A stretch of 53,421 nucleotides of DNA from Acinetobacter piscicola (GCF_002233755.1 NZ_NIFO01000027.1:1-53421); one strand, 5' to 3'. Positions 1-9,567 are shown, numbered from the stretch's first letter. Notes: generated from the letters alone by a model not told the origin. Numbers and translations are program-made.

Positions 1-25
1 AAATCCTGCTTAAGCAGGATTTTTT
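1..25 (+). terminator. Intrinsic terminator of a gene left of the window
   Basis: Perfect 20-bp palindrome AATCCTGCTTAAGCAGGATT followed by a T run. The tail lies on the plus side, so it ends a plus-strand gene outside the window. It probably also serves the minus-strand nucleotidase that ends at 43, but the tail on that side is cut off by the window edge. Confidence 0.8.
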
Positions 26-42
26 GCTACTTTTCTTTCAGT

Positions 43-1941
43 TTATTTGGCTTTATCGATGAATAATTGAGTACTGTATTCAGATGTTGCTAATTTCTGA
101 ATTTTCTTTTGACCAATTTGACCAGATAAACCTTGTGTATATTTTAAAAAGGCTTCTGCATAATCTAAACCCACGTTCAAACGTCGATCTCCAGTAATTG
201 TCTTGAACGTTGTATAGTAATCACCTCCATTGGCTAAGAAGTCGATCGTGATGGCTCTATATGTTTTATTCAGGTCTAAGTTTTCATATTGTCCCAAATG
301 ATTACGCACTTGAATTTGACTTAGACGTTGTCCTTTATCTTTTGTGAAATCAACATTCCAACGTAAGCCACCTGTATATGGATAGCTTCCTGTATTATTT
401 TGTGCAACCACACCATCTATTGCATCTTCTAAAGTCGCTTTAACCTCTACACCTGTTAGGTCTAAACGCACTAAAGTGTTTTTAAAAGGTAAAACATTAT
501 AAATTTTGCCAACACTTACATCTCCAAGTCCAACGTCTTCACGTACCCCACCACCATTTTGAAATGAGATGTCTGCATTAAAGAAGGTTTTTCCTTGTTG
601 TAAAAATGCTTCTGCAATAATTTGCTGAATATCACCACCATGTTGGTCAACATGAGTATTCTTATTACAGACATCGCCTAAAGTTGAGCGATTTACATCA
701 CGTTGTGTGCCTGGTACACGACGTGAACATAGATTATCTGTTGTTTGCCCTACGATTTCCTGAGCGAATTTCTTTTTCTGTTCTTGGTATGGTTTTAGAA
801 CATCTAAGGTTTTTTGTAATGGTGCAACGACTTTAAACGGCACATTCTCTGTTTGAAACAGATTGAGGATATTTTGTTTTTCTGTTTCAGTTACAGTTTT
901 TGCTTCTTTAGCTGTTCGTGTAAAGCTATTACCTATTAACATGTGTGGCGTCCCGCTACAGCTTTCGATATTGCCATTTTTATCAAAATTCACTTTTAAA
1001 TCACCAACGATGTAGCTGTATTGCCAAGCTTGTGTAATACATACCAAATGCCCATCTTTATTTTTAAGTTGCGTTGGATAAGCGCCTTCGGGCGTCATTC
1101 CATATTTTTTAAGACTGTTTGGCCCCAACAAGGTATGCGAGTCACCACCAATGATGACATCGACATCAGTCAATGATTTTGCCAATTGTTGATCTAAATC
1201 GTAGCCCACATGGGTTTGCAAAATAATATTTTTAATGCCCTGCGCTTTAAATTGATCAATTTCCTTTTGTGCAGTTTCAATTTCATCTGTAAATAAGGTA
1301 TCTGCATTGGGTTGCGAAGAGTTTTTGGTTTTCTTTGCTACAGTTAAACCAATAATCGCAAATTTTACGCCATCCTTTTCAAATATTTGTGATTTTAGAA
1401 TACGCTTGGTTTTATAAAGTGGTGAAGAAGCACCAAAAGCAACATTGGCAGTTAAAATTTTGGTTTTTTCTTTACATGGGCTTTGGTCTAAGAAATCTAT
1501 AAATTTCTTTAATCCATCATCTTTTGAATCAAATTCATGATTACCAGGTGTGAAGGTATCAAAGCAAACCGTATTCATTGCATCGGCATCAGCCTTACCA
1601 TCCGTTAAGTTATAGTAGAGATCACCTGTAGTTGCATCACCTACATGAATTTTTAAAACATTTTTCTTTTCTATAGCAAGCTGATTGATAAGTGCAGCAA
1701 CTCTTGCAAAACCACCACTTGCAACGCTGAATTCCTCATCGCCTGTTCCAATATTCATTGGAAATTTAATTGTTTCTTCATCTAAATGTGAATGGTGATC
1801 GTTGATATGTAAAATATTGAGCTCTAAGGGTTTAGCTTTAACGACTGGAGATACGGTATTGTTATTGTCATCATTACAAGCAATGAGCATGAATGAAACA
1901 GTTGTTAAAATTAATACTTGTTTTTTATTATTAATCAACAT
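43..1941 (-). CDS. Periplasmic 5'-nucleotidase / UshA-NadN-like lipoprotein
   Basis: Predicted two-metal phosphoesterase that removes phosphate from extracellular nucleotides, possibly also cleaving NAD as NadN does. The N-terminus is a lipoprotein signal with lipobox LIAC (Cys22). The calcineurin-type domain begins with NILHINDHHSH (metal ligands Asp48 and His50), followed by GDATTGD near residue 102, GNHEFD near 135 and GGDSHT. The C-terminal nucleotide-binding domain shows NGGGVRED and FLANGGDYY. At 632 residues it is longer than E. coli UshA (about 550) and close to NadN size. It is transcribed away from the AdeT-like gene across a 638-bp gap. Family is secure; the exact substrate (AMP, UDP-sugar or NAD) is inference. 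Confidence 0.85.
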   Translation of the reverse strand: MLINNKKQVLILTTVSFMLIACNDDNNNTVSPVVKAKPLELNILHINDHHSHLDEETIKFPMNIGTGDEEFSVASGGFARVAALINQLAIEKKNVLKIHVGDATTGDLYYNLTDGKADADAMNTVCFDTFTPGNHEFDSKDDGLKKFIDFLDQSPCKEKTKILTANVAFGASSPLYKTKRILKSQIFEKDGVKFAIIGLTVAKKTKNSSQPNADTLFTDEIETAQKEIDQFKAQGIKNIILQTHVGYDLDQQLAKSLTDVDVIIGGDSHTLLGPNSLKKYGMTPEGAYPTQLKNKDGHLVCITQAWQYSYIVGDLKVNFDKNGNIESCSGTPHMLIGNSFTRTAKEAKTVTETEKQNILNLFQTENVPFKVVAPLQKTLDVLKPYQEQKKKFAQEIVGQTTDNLCSRRVPGTQRDVNRSTLGDVCNKNTHVDQHGGDIQQIIAEAFLQQGKTFFNADISFQNGGGVREDVGLGDVSVGKIYNVLPFKNTLVRLDLTGVEVKATLEDAIDGVVAQNNTGSYPYTGGLRWNVDFTKDKGQRLSQIQVRNHLGQYENLDLNKTYRAITIDFLANGGDYYTTFKTITGDRRLNVGLDYAEAFLKYTQGLSGQIGQKKIQKLATSEYSTQLFIDKAK

Positions 1942-2579
1942 GATAAAACCAATAAATAATTAGAATAATGTGTAGTTTGGCAAATATTTGTTTAGCTTTG
2001 ATGAATAATTGCTCGTTCTTTTTGAATTTATCGCCCAAAAACACTCACTTCAGCTTATTTAAATATGACATATATCGCCTTTTAAACACGATACCGATTT
2101 GATGCTTTATTTTAGATTTTGAATATTTTCATTTAATTAACAGCAATCACTACACGCCATGGTCTTGTAGATTTAAATACAATTATCATAAATAACTAAT
2201 CTCTATTGCTGCATTTATTAAATGTTCATTGATCAAAGCCCAAAACCATCAACAATGTAATTAAACTTGTATTTTTAAACTTTAAAATAGCAAACAAAGT
2301 CACAAATATGATAACTTAACCTGAATCAAGTCAATTAAATTTATATAAAATAAGTATCATAATTTTTTTAATTTTGAAGATCACTTCTTGTTGAATAAAT
2401 CATGAAATCATTATTTTTCAAGGTATTGAATTTTAAAATAGATTTTATTATTCATATTGGATTATACAAATTATCGACTAATAACATTATTTTTATCGGA
2501 AAATAGAGCAAAAACTCTATTCTTGTCATATATTGGACAAAACACGATCAAATTTAAAACGTAAGTATAGGGAAATGCT
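1942..2579. other. Divergent intergenic region with inverted repeat
   Basis: 638 bp between two divergent genes, very AT rich, with no credible coding frame. The only distinct structure is an inverted repeat AATAGAG-CAAAAA-CTCTATT at 2502-2521, followed by TTGTC-N8-GACAA at about 2523-2540, close to the AdeT-like start. These could be operator elements. No convincing promoter hexamer pair was assigned. Confidence 0.4.
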
Positions 2580-3584
2580 ATGAAAAATAAATTACTTGTA
2601 TGCACTATATTCATGTCGAGTATTTCTAGCTTGGCACAAGCAAAGCAAGATGTATGTGTTTTCGATTTGCTGGGGAAAGCGGGCGAATCATATAAAATGA
2701 TGGAAGAATGGTCTTTAGCAGCAAAAGAGTGGAATCGAGATATTCAACTGATCGCTTACCAAAATGAAGAGCTTGCAGATAAAGATTTTAAAAGCGGTAA
2801 ATGCGATGCCGTATATATGACGACGATGCGTGCACGTCAATTTAATAAATTCGCAGGTTCAATCGATGCACTTGGTGGTGTACCCAATAATGCGATTGCA
2901 CTCAAAGCGATCACGTTCGTTTTAGATAAAAGAAATGCAAAACGTTTAAAAACCACGGTTGATGGCGAAGAATTCGAAATTGGTGGTATTGGTCAAATCG
3001 GACCTGCTTATATTTTTGTTAATGATCGCGCAATCAATACCATTGAAAAAGGTCGTGGTAAAAAGTTTGCTGTGCTTTCTTATGACAAAGCTCAAATCGC
3101 AATGGTTGAGCGTGTTGGTGCGATTCCAGTACCATCTGATGTCTCTAACTTCGTTAAAAAGTTTAATAATGGTGAAGTCCCGATGGTAGGCGCGCCTGCC
3201 TATGCCTTTAAGCCTTTAGAAATGGAAAAAGGGCTAGGCTCTAAAGGTGCACTGATCAATTTCCCTGTATTAAATGTCACAGCAGATTTGGTCTTTAGAT
3301 CACAAAAATTCCCTGCTACTTTTGGTACTCAATCTAGAGCATGGTTTGTTAAACAACTTCCACGACAATTTAATATGGTGAAACGTTTGGAAAGCAGTAT
3401 TCCAGCCAAATACCGTTTAAATTTGAGTAAAGCAGATGTTGAAAAATATCAGATCTTGCTCCGTGAAGGTCGCATCGATTTAACCAAACAAGGCGTATAT
3501 GACCCAACCATGATGTCAGTTTTAAAAAGAGCGCGTTGTACTGTAGATCGTACCAATTTTGAATGTTCTTTATCTGGTGAATAA
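2580..3584 (+). CDS. AdeT-like periplasmic solute-binding protein, paralog 1
   Basis: 334 residues with a cleavable signal peptide (predicted cut after AQA, residue 21). The mature protein belongs to the Acinetobacter AdeT1/AdeT2 family, which has the look of a TRAP/type-2 periplasmic binding protein. AdeT was named in A. baumannii in connection with efflux and aminoglycoside resistance, but this sequence has no membrane segments and is not an RND pump. Hallmarks are CVFDLLGK (Cys26), a KCDAV segment, TTMRARQFNKFAGS, NNGEVPMVGAP and a C-terminal Cys pair (ARC...NFEC). Four Cys of the mature protein are shared with the paralogs at 40903 and 49178. No transporter gene is adjacent, so the ligand is unknown. 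A weak AGGG precedes the ATG. Confidence 0.8.
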   Translation: MKNKLLVCTIFMSSISSLAQAKQDVCVFDLLGKAGESYKMMEEWSLAAKEWNRDIQLIAYQNEELADKDFKSGKCDAVYMTTMRARQFNKFAGSIDALGGVPNNAIALKAITFVLDKRNAKRLKTTVDGEEFEIGGIGQIGPAYIFVNDRAINTIEKGRGKKFAVLSYDKAQIAMVERVGAIPVPSDVSNFVKKFNNGEVPMVGAPAYAFKPLEMEKGLGSKGALINFPVLNVTADLVFRSQKFPATFGTQSRAWFVKQLPRQFNMVKRLESSIPAKYRLNLSKADVEKYQILLREGRIDLTKQGVYDPTMMSVLKRARCTVDRTNFECSLSGE

Positions 3585-3622
3585 CAGCAATTTTCATCAT
3601 TTGTTAGATCATTCAATATAAT

Positions 3623-3667
3623 AAAAATCAGACAGAGATGGCATCCGAAAACTGTCTGATTTTTATT
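3623..3667. terminator. Bidirectional terminator
   Basis: Stem AAAAATCAGACAG / CTGTCTGATTTTT with a 16-nt loop, A-rich on the left and T-rich on the right. It can end both the AdeT-like gene (plus) and the convergent small lipoprotein gene (minus). Confidence 0.85.
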
Positions 3668-3701
3668 TTCAATCTTAAAAATGGCTTGAGAGTATTACAA
3701 C

Positions 3702-3962
3702 TTACTGCGCCGAAGGTTGCTGTATTACATTTGGATCATTGGTTGCTTGAGCGGGTTGTGATTGTTGCATGTGTGCATCACTTTCAGCGGCTATACCCTG
3801 TTGTGTAGAATCAACTGTTGCTGTTTGAGCAGATTGTTGATCGCTCATTGTTGTCGCTTGCTGTGCTGTTTCAGGCGACTGTGTAGATTGATTTGAAGTA
3901 CATGCCGTCGTAAGTACAGCAACACCAAATGATAAACCTAAAATAAGACCTAATTTTTTCAT
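3702..3962 (-). CDS. Small Gln/Thr/Ala-rich lipoprotein, unknown function
   Basis: The open frame extends to a GTG at 3980, but an AAGGA sits 7 nt upstream of the ATG at 3962, giving the start MKKLGLILGLSFGV and an 86-residue product. The signal peptide ends in a lipobox (LTTAC), so the mature N-terminal Cys would be lipidated and the protein membrane-anchored. The mature part is low complexity, rich in Gln, Thr, Ser and Ala, with no recognisable domain. It converges with the AdeT-like gene and shares its terminator. Lipoprotein status is seen in the sequence; function is unknown. Confidence 0.75.
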   Translation of the reverse strand: MKKLGLILGLSFGVAVLTTACTSNQSTQSPETAQQATTMSDQQSAQTATVDSTQQGIAAESDAHMQQSQPAQATNDPNVIQQPSAQ

Positions 3963-4296
3963 CATATATTCCTTTTTCACTCGAATTTAAAAATGACGAC
4001 AACACTAAAACTGTCGTGTTGCATATCATTGCTAAATTTTTCAAAAGAATCGTTAGTACTTGGTTAGGCTTTTAACGTGTTGACGTATAAGTTATGCAAA
4101 GTTTATTAAATCAATCATTTATTTTTACCAGTTATTATTTTCAATCTAAGGTTTTGTTTTCAATATTTTTTATTGTTCAATTTATGAATTTTTGGTGCTT
4201 ATTTGCAAATCTTAAATATATATTTTGATATCAAACCACCTACTTTCGTTACATTGTTAATAAAAAGTTAAAAAATTGCGCCAGATTGGTTTAGAC

Positions 4297-4331
4297 AAAA
4301 AAAAGCTTACCCAAAAAAGACTGGATAAGCT
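4297..4331 (-). terminator. Minus-strand intrinsic terminator with no upstream gene
   Basis: On the minus strand AGCTTATCC (4331-4323) pairs with GGGTAAGCT (4312-4304) through nine pairs including one G-U, followed by eight T. No coding frame precedes it on this strand; see the candidate small RNA at 4297-4430. Confidence 0.75.
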
Positions 4332-4430
4332 ACGAAAACACATTTAGGGTGAAATATAGGCTTAACGATTACAATCAATTTTAAATGATTAGCCTATTTT
4401 TAATTCTTTAATCTTTCAGTGTGATCAATC
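4297..4430 (-). ncRNA. Candidate small RNA upstream of grpE
   Basis: The minus strand ends in a strong terminator (4331-4297). Immediately 5' is a second hairpin, ATAGGCT (about 4406-4400) with AGCCTAT (about 4361-4355), enclosing a nested AATCA/TGATT stem. Two hairpins, the last one followed by a U run, is typical of an Hfq-type sRNA of roughly 130 nt. The 5' end is a guess. The promoter is not clear: a TTGATA with a poor -10 lies at about 4490-4465. The first hairpin could instead be a plus-strand terminator, since TTTTT follows it at 4402. Confidence 0.4.
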
Positions 4431-4607
4431 ATCTCTATGGGATGAAGTTCTATATCGTCTAAATTTAAATCACAAAAACTTATAACCTATCAATATAAAA
4501 CTCACTTCAACTGTTGCAACTTAGAACAGAAACCAGTTTAGAAAGTTTTTCTTTAAATACAATTACATTTTTGTACGATTTAAAAACGTAAATTTTCTTA
4601 TCAATGA

Positions 4608-4633
4608 CTTGAATTTTAACGACTCGCCCATAC
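4608..4633 (+). promoter_or_regulatory. Sigma32-like heat-shock promoter of grpE
   Basis: CTTGAA at 4608-4613, 13 nt, then CCCATAC from 4627. This fits the sigma32 consensus CTTGAA-N13-CCCATNT apart from the final base and lies 80 bp upstream of the grpE start. Confidence 0.75.
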
Positions 4634-4712
4634 CTTTAAGATTATTCATGAATTAAACGATCATGGCAGTTCAGCACTAACGCAGTTAATCTGACGCCGA
4701 AAAGGACTGTAC

Positions 4713-5282
4713 ATGTTTAAAAACCCATTTAAACGGAGTAAATCAATGGCGACTGAGCATAACCAAGACGCTCAAGATCTTCAAAACGAGCAAGCCGAAC
4801 AGCAAACTCAAGCTGAAACAGAGCAAGCTGAAGTTACCGTTGAAGATTTACAAGCTCAAATCCAAAAACTTGAAGAAAATTTAAAACTTGAAAAAGCACG
4901 TACAGCAAATGCTGTTTATGAAGCTCAAAAGAGTGTTGAACGTATTCAACGTGAATCTGAAAAACATAAAGATACAGTGCTCGAAAAATTTGCCAAAGAA
5001 CTTGTTGAGTCGGTGGATAACCTAGAGCGTGCTATTCAAGCTGCAACTGAAGAAACTCCAGTAGTTGAAGGTGTAAGACTCACCTTAAAATCGTTATTAA
5101 CGACGCTTGAAAAATTTGGTGTTGTTGAGGCCGATACAACCAATGGTTTTAATGCTGACCTTCATCAAGCAGTAGGCATCGACCCAAATGCACAAGCCAA
5201 CCAAATTGGTACTGTTTTACAAAAAGGTTATACCTTAAATGGTCGCCTACTTCGCCCTGCGATGGTGATGGTTGGTCAATAA
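4713..5282 (+). CDS. grpE: Nucleotide exchange factor GrpE
   Basis: Cytoplasmic co-chaperone that releases ADP from DnaK. The N-terminus is Gln/Glu-rich and disordered, followed by a long coiled coil (about residues 40-95, [20 protein letters not shown]) and the C-terminal beta domain ([21 protein letters not shown], then [11 protein letters not shown]). Length is 189 residues from ATG 4713, which has AAAGGA 6 nt upstream. A second ATG at 4746 (MATEHNQ) also has a GGAG and would give 178 residues, so the start is not settled. It lies 172 bp before dnaK; both have heat-shock promoters, and dnaJ is not adjacent. Confidence 0.95.
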   Translation: MFKNPFKRSKSMATEHNQDAQDLQNEQAEQQTQAETEQAEVTVEDLQAQIQKLEENLKLEKARTANAVYEAQKSVERIQRESEKHKDTVLEKFAKELVESVDNLERAIQAATEETPVVEGVRLTLKSLLTTLEKFGVVEADTTNGFNADLHQAVGIDPNAQANQIGTVLQKGYTLNGRLLRPAMVMVGQ

Positions 5283-5345
5283 CAAGTAGTGTATTGCTTG
5301 AAGTGTAAAAATTAGAGTTTTTTTAAATATTTTCATCGTAGATGA

Positions 5346-5373
5346 CTTGAAAAATTTCGAAAAGCTCTCATAT
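5346..5373 (+). promoter_or_regulatory. Sigma32-like heat-shock promoter of dnaK
   Basis: CTTGAA at 5346-5351, 14 nt, then TCTCATAT at 5366-5373 (consensus CCCCATNT). It lies about 80 bp before the dnaK start in the grpE-dnaK gap, so dnaK can be heat-induced independently of grpE. Confidence 0.65.
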
Positions 5374-5454
5374 CGGATAACAAGAAAATCCCTTTTAATT
5401 CACCTTTGCTTAAGGCGGAAATAGGGATTCAAAAGAATTTAGAGGAAAATATTA

Positions 5455-7398
5455 ATGGCTAAAATTATCGGTATTGACTTAGGTACAACTAACTCATGTG
5501 TAGCAGTACTTGAAGGCGATAAAGTTAAAGTTATCGAAAACGCTGAAGGCGCTCGTACAACGCCATCAATTGTTGCGTATAAAGATGGCGAAATTTTGGT
5601 AGGTCAATCTGCTAAACGTCAAGCAGTAACCAATCCTAAAAATACATTGTATGCGATCAAACGTTTAATCGGTCGTAAATACGAAGATGCAGCTGTACAA
5701 AAAGATATTGGTCTTGTTCCTTACAAAATCGTTAAGGCAGACAATGGCGATGCTTGGGTTGAAGTAAACGACAAAAAACTTGCACCACAACAAGTTTCTG
5801 CAGAAATCTTGAAAAAGATGAAGAAAACTGCTGAAGATTATTTAGGTGAAACAGTAACAGAAGCCGTGATTACCGTTCCTGCTTACTTTAACGATGCGCA
5901 ACGTCAAGCAACTAAAGATGCAGGTAAAATTGCTGGTTTAGATGTTAAACGTATTATCAACGAGCCAACTGCTGCTGCACTTGCGTTTGGTATGGATAAA
6001 AAAGAAGGCGATCGTAAAATTGCTGTTTACGACTTAGGTGGTGGTACTTTTGACGTATCAATCATTGAAATTGCTGACTTAGATGGCGACCAACAAATCG
6101 AAGTATTGTCTACAAATGGTGATACATTCCTTGGTGGTGAAGACTTTGATAATGCATTGATCGATTACCTAGTTGAAGAGTTCAAAAAAGAGCAAAACTT
6201 CAACTTGAAACAAGATCCGCTTGCACTTCAACGTTTAAAAGAAGCAGCTGAAAAAGCGAAAATTGAGCTTTCTTCATCAACTTCTACAGAAATTAACCTT
6301 CCATACATCACTGCGGATGCAACTGGTCCTAAACACTTAGTGATGAATGTGACTCGTGCGAAACTTGAAGGTTTAGTAGCTGACTTGGTTGCTCGTACTA
6401 TTGAGCCTTGCCGTATTGCACTTAAAGATGCAGGTCTTTCGACTTCTGACATCTCTGATGTAATCTTGGTTGGTGGTCAATCACGTATGCCAATGGTTCA
6501 ACAAAAAGTACAGGAATTCTTTGGTAAAGAGCCACGTAAAGACGTGAACCCTGACGAAGCTGTTGCAATTGGTGCTGCAATTCAAGGTGCGGTATTGTCT
6601 GGCGATAAAACAGATGTACTTTTACTTGACGTTACACCGTTGACTCTTGGTATTGAAACAATGGGTGGTGTTTTAACGGCAATCATTGAGAAAAATACAA
6701 CGATTCCTGCGAAGAAATCTCAAGTATTCTCAACAGCTGCGGATAACCAACCTGCTGTAGACATTTCAGTTTACCAAGGTGAACGTAAAATGGCTCAACA
6801 AAACAAATTGTTGGGTAACTTCCAATTAGGCGATATTCCACCTGCTCCACGTGGTGTGCCACAAATTGAAGTGTCATTTGACATCAATGCTGATGGTATC
6901 TTGAAAGTATCTGCAAAAGATAAGAGCACTGGTAAAGAGCAATCGATCCAGATTAAAGCAAACTCAGGTTTGTCTGATGCTGAAATCGAAGCAATGATCA
7001 AAGATGCTGAAGCAAATGCTGAAGAAGATCGTAAGTTTGAAGAGCTTGCTAAAGCACGTAACGAAGCTGATGCATTGGTTTCAAGTGCTCAAAAAGCAGT
7101 AAAAGATCTTGGCGAGCAAGTGACTGCTGATGAAAAAACAGCAGTTGAAACAGCAGTTTCTGAACTTGAAGTTACTGCTAAAGATAATGATCTTGATGCG
7201 ATTAAAGCGAAAACTGAAGCTTTACAAAACATCATCATGCCGATTACGCAACGTGCTTATGAAGCTGCTCAAGGTCAAGGCGGAGCTGAAGGTTTCGATC
7301 CGAACCAATTTGGTGGTGACGCTGGTCAACAACAGCAAGAAGCGGATGATGGCGTTGTAGACGCTGAATTCACTGAAGTTAAAGATGACAAAAAATAA
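5455..7398 (+). CDS. dnaK: Molecular chaperone DnaK (Hsp70)
   Basis: ATP-dependent cytoplasmic chaperone. The actin-like ATPase domain (about residues 1-385) shows [13 protein letters not shown] at the start, [29 protein letters not shown] and the phosphate loop [13 protein letters not shown]. The hydrophobic linker [13 protein letters not shown] follows, then the peptide-binding beta domain (to about 505) and the helical lid. The C-terminus, [17 protein letters not shown], is the standard bacterial tail. Length is 647 residues, normal for the family, and AGAGGAAA precedes the ATG. It is the likely GrpE partner encoded just upstream and carries its own sigma32-like promoter. Confidence 0.99.
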   Translation: MAKIIGIDLGTTNSCVAVLEGDKVKVIENAEGARTTPSIVAYKDGEILVGQSAKRQAVTNPKNTLYAIKRLIGRKYEDAAVQKDIGLVPYKIVKADNGDAWVEVNDKKLAPQQVSAEILKKMKKTAEDYLGETVTEAVITVPAYFNDAQRQATKDAGKIAGLDVKRIINEPTAAALAFGMDKKEGDRKIAVYDLGGGTFDVSIIEIADLDGDQQIEVLSTNGDTFLGGEDFDNALIDYLVEEFKKEQNFNLKQDPLALQRLKEAAEKAKIELSSSTSTEINLPYITADATGPKHLVMNVTRAKLEGLVADLVARTIEPCRIALKDAGLSTSDISDVILVGGQSRMPMVQQKVQEFFGKEPRKDVNPDEAVAIGAAIQGAVLSGDKTDVLLLDVTPLTLGIETMGGVLTAIIEKNTTIPAKKSQVFSTAADNQPAVDISVYQGERKMAQQNKLLGNFQLGDIPPAPRGVPQIEVSFDINADGILKVSAKDKSTGKEQSIQIKANSGLSDAEIEAMIKDAEANAEEDRKFEELAKARNEADALVSSAQKAVKDLGEQVTADEKTAVETAVSELEVTAKDNDLDAIKAKTEALQNIIMPITQRAYEAAQGQGGAEGFDPNQFGGDAGQQQQEADDGVVDAEFTEVKDDKK

Positions 7399-7424
7399 TT
7401 TGTCGATTTAACTCGAAAGATAAA

Positions 7425-7454
7425 AAACCGCTCAAGTAATTGAGCGGTTTTTTT
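7425..7454 (+). terminator. dnaK terminator
   Basis: Ten-bp stem AACCGCTCAA / TTGAGCGGTT with a GTAA loop and a T run, 28 bp after the dnaK stop. Confidence 0.92.
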
Positions 7455-7561
7455 AACTCATTTTTAAAACATTTCACTAAAAAGATCGATGAACGCATTT
7501 AAATAAAAATAAATATGTTAATTTAGCTTGATAACAGGGTCGCAGAATAAAAAGGCTTTCA

Positions 7562-7978
7562 ATGAAAAACCAACCGATTGTTTCTCTTAATGTTTACTAT
7601 ACCTTGATCATTGCTCAATTGGTGCTACCTGTACTTGCGACTGCGATCGATATGTTCAGTACAGATCCTGAGTTAAGACTCTTAGACAGAACCTTGTATA
7701 TTGAACCGCAAGCATGGGAAGGTATTTTTATTGCTATTGTCGCCATCACAGTATTGGTCATCACCTTTGGGCTATTTTTCCGTAAAGATTGGGCAAGAAA
7801 AGCTTATCTATATACGTTCTTCCCTGCTTTTTTAGTCTATTTCATGCCTTATCTACACTGGTTTTATATGAGTAGTTTTGCTGCGATTTTCAATGATTTA
7901 GCCTTTGTGTGTTCAGGTGTTTTACTGATGATTTTTGTCACACCAGCCCTATATGAACCAATCTTTGAAAAAGACTAA
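7562..7978 (+). CDS. Small integral membrane protein, unknown function
   Basis: 138 residues with four predicted membrane segments: about residues 12-30, 50-73 (IFIAIVAITVLVITFGLFF), 80-98 and 105-128. No family recognised. AAAGG lies 6 nt before the ATG. The stop is followed 3 nt later by the start of the next membrane protein, so the two are almost certainly co-transcribed and may act together. The predicted protein is AT-rich in codon use like its neighbours, with no sign of transfer. Confidence 0.75.
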   Translation: MKNQPIVSLNVYYTLIIAQLVLPVLATAIDMFSTDPELRLLDRTLYIEPQAWEGIFIAIVAITVLVITFGLFFRKDWARKAYLYTFFPAFLVYFMPYLHWFYMSSFAAIFNDLAFVCSGVLLMIFVTPALYEPIFEKD

Positions 7979-7981
7979 GTC

Positions 7982-8506
7982 ATGTATAAAATATTGATTA
8001 TCACGTTAGTACTTTACCTATTTTTAGAAGTTTTATGTCATGGCTTTGCTCTATTTATACGTAAATATTTAGATAAAGCCGTTACGCAAAATGAAAGAAA
8101 ACCGTTATATCTTCAATTTATTCAACAAACCTTTTATCGCACCATGCTATTGGTCAGCATCATCTTAATGAACCACGTGTATAGCGAAATTGCATGGTTT
8201 GAACAAAGTGACTGGATTCGTTTCACGTGGAGTATTTCAGTTGTTTTACTTATTTTGCTGGTACTCCATGGGCTCAATACTTTTATTATTCGCCAAGTGG
8301 TTTTAAAACAGCAACAACAATCCGTCACGGCTGTATTTAAACAAAAATTTAGCTATATCATGTTGCATCCGTTGGAATTTAAACATCTATATAGCACGCA
8401 AGACTATTTAAGCAAATCCGTTTGGATCAACCGATTACTCAGTATTACAGCCTTAATATTATTATTTTTAGATATTCAGATTTTATATAATGTGGTTCAT
8501 TCATAA
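7982..8506 (+). CDS. Small integral membrane protein, unknown function
   Basis: 174 residues with about four hydrophobic segments: residues 3-27, 50-68, 80-105 (FTWSISVVLLILLVLHGLNT) and 150-170. Between the third and fourth is a basic, Gln-rich cytoplasmic-type stretch containing LKQQQQS. No family recognised. It starts 3 nt after the stop of the preceding membrane protein, with no strong ribosome binding site of its own, which suggests translational coupling. Function is unknown. Confidence 0.72.
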   Translation: MYKILIITLVLYLFLEVLCHGFALFIRKYLDKAVTQNERKPLYLQFIQQTFYRTMLLVSIILMNHVYSEIAWFEQSDWIRFTWSISVVLLILLVLHGLNTFIIRQVVLKQQQQSVTAVFKQKFSYIMLHPLEFKHLYSTQDYLSKSVWINRLLSITALILLFLDIQILYNVVHS

Positions 8507-8658
8507 AAAAATACCGCTTAATGCACCATTGTTATTTAATAAATATTGTTAAATCAATAAACTACCGCTTTCTTTGAACAATACATCTCACGATAAGCTT
8601 GCGCTTCTGTAAATTTCAGATAAATTATTCACAACAAAAATTATTTTTTAATTAAATC

Positions 8659-9567
8659 ATGCGCTTTTGGTTAGTGGTTGCTTTGATTGTCTTTACAGCA
8701 TATTTTTCGATTCAACGTATGATGTATCCACAACTCAATCATAACTCTATGGTTGATCGAATATCACATCCTTTAGATACTCGATTGCGTTATCGTATTG
8801 GAGAGATAGATCCTCGCTTTAATTTGAGTCGAGAAAATGCGGAAGCACTTGCACATCAGGCTGCAGATATTTGGCATTTAGGCGCAATGAAAAGCTTATT
8901 CGTCTATGATCCAAATGCTCAACTCACCATTAATCTGATCTATGATGAACGCCAAGCAGAGTCATCTGCTCGAAATCAAGAAATGCGAATTTTAGAAAAT
9001 ACGCAGCAATATACGCAAAATGAAAAACAAAAAATTCAACAAATACATGCAGAGTTAGATCTCGCCAACCGTGAATTAGAAATTCAAAAGATCAATTATC
9101 AAGCCAAAGTGGATCAATATAATCAACTGGTGAATATGATCAATCAATCACAGCAAAACTTAAATCCATCTGCAAGACAACAACTTGATCAGCAAAAAAG
9201 CCAACTTCAATACGATCAAGATCAATTAAAACAGCAGCTTGATAATTACAATCTGAAGGTAAATGACTTAAATCGCCAAGTTGATCAACTCAATTCAGTT
9301 AATCAACAATTTAACCAATCTGTTGACCAATTTAATACCCGTTTCCAACCTAGACAATTTGATAAAGGTGTTTTTGATGGCAAAAGTATTAAGATTTATG
9401 AGTTTGAATCTAATGATGATTTACGTGTAACTATCGCACATGAGCTTGGACATGCATTGGGTTTACAACACAATTCTGACCCAAAAGCCTTAATGTATCC
9501 CATGATGAAAGATCAAGATTTACAAAATTTTAAATTAACGGCCGCAGATTTGGTCATGTTAAAATAG
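8659..9567 (+). CDS. Membrane-anchored matrixin-type metalloprotease
   Basis: 302 residues. An uncleaved N-terminal membrane helix (about residues 2-18) would anchor it facing the periplasm. Residues 110-230 form a long coiled coil very rich in Gln, Asn and Asp. The C-terminus holds the zinc site HELGHALGLQH (residues 261-271: three His ligands and a catalytic Glu) followed by a metzincin Met-turn, ALMYPMM, about seven residues on. This places it in the matrixin/metzincin class. The catalytic region is split around the coiled coil, with the N-terminal part (DIWHLGAMKSLFVYD) resembling a matrixin beta sheet. Substrate unknown. The ribosome binding site is weak, so the start is less certain than the domains. 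Confidence 0.8.
   Translation: MRFWLVVALIVFTAYFSIQRMMYPQLNHNSMVDRISHPLDTRLRYRIGEIDPRFNLSRENAEALAHQAADIWHLGAMKSLFVYDPNAQLTINLIYDERQAESSARNQEMRILENTQQYTQNEKQKIQQIHAELDLANRELEIQKINYQAKVDQYNQLVNMINQSQQNLNPSARQQLDQQKSQLQYDQDQLKQQLDNYNLKVNDLNRQVDQLNSVNQQFNQSVDQFNTRFQPRQFDKGVFDGKSIKIYEFESNDDLRVTIAHELGHALGLQHNSDPKALMYPMMKDQDLQNFKLTAADLVMLK

Noticed and set aside
8219..8234. parS-like CGTTTCACGTGGAGTA in a membrane-protein gene
   Set aside because: Three mismatches; likely a chance match in coding sequence.
8625..8633. Single TTATTCACA DnaA-like box
   Set aside because: An isolated relaxed match is expected by chance and has no TTTRAATTYAAA neighbour.
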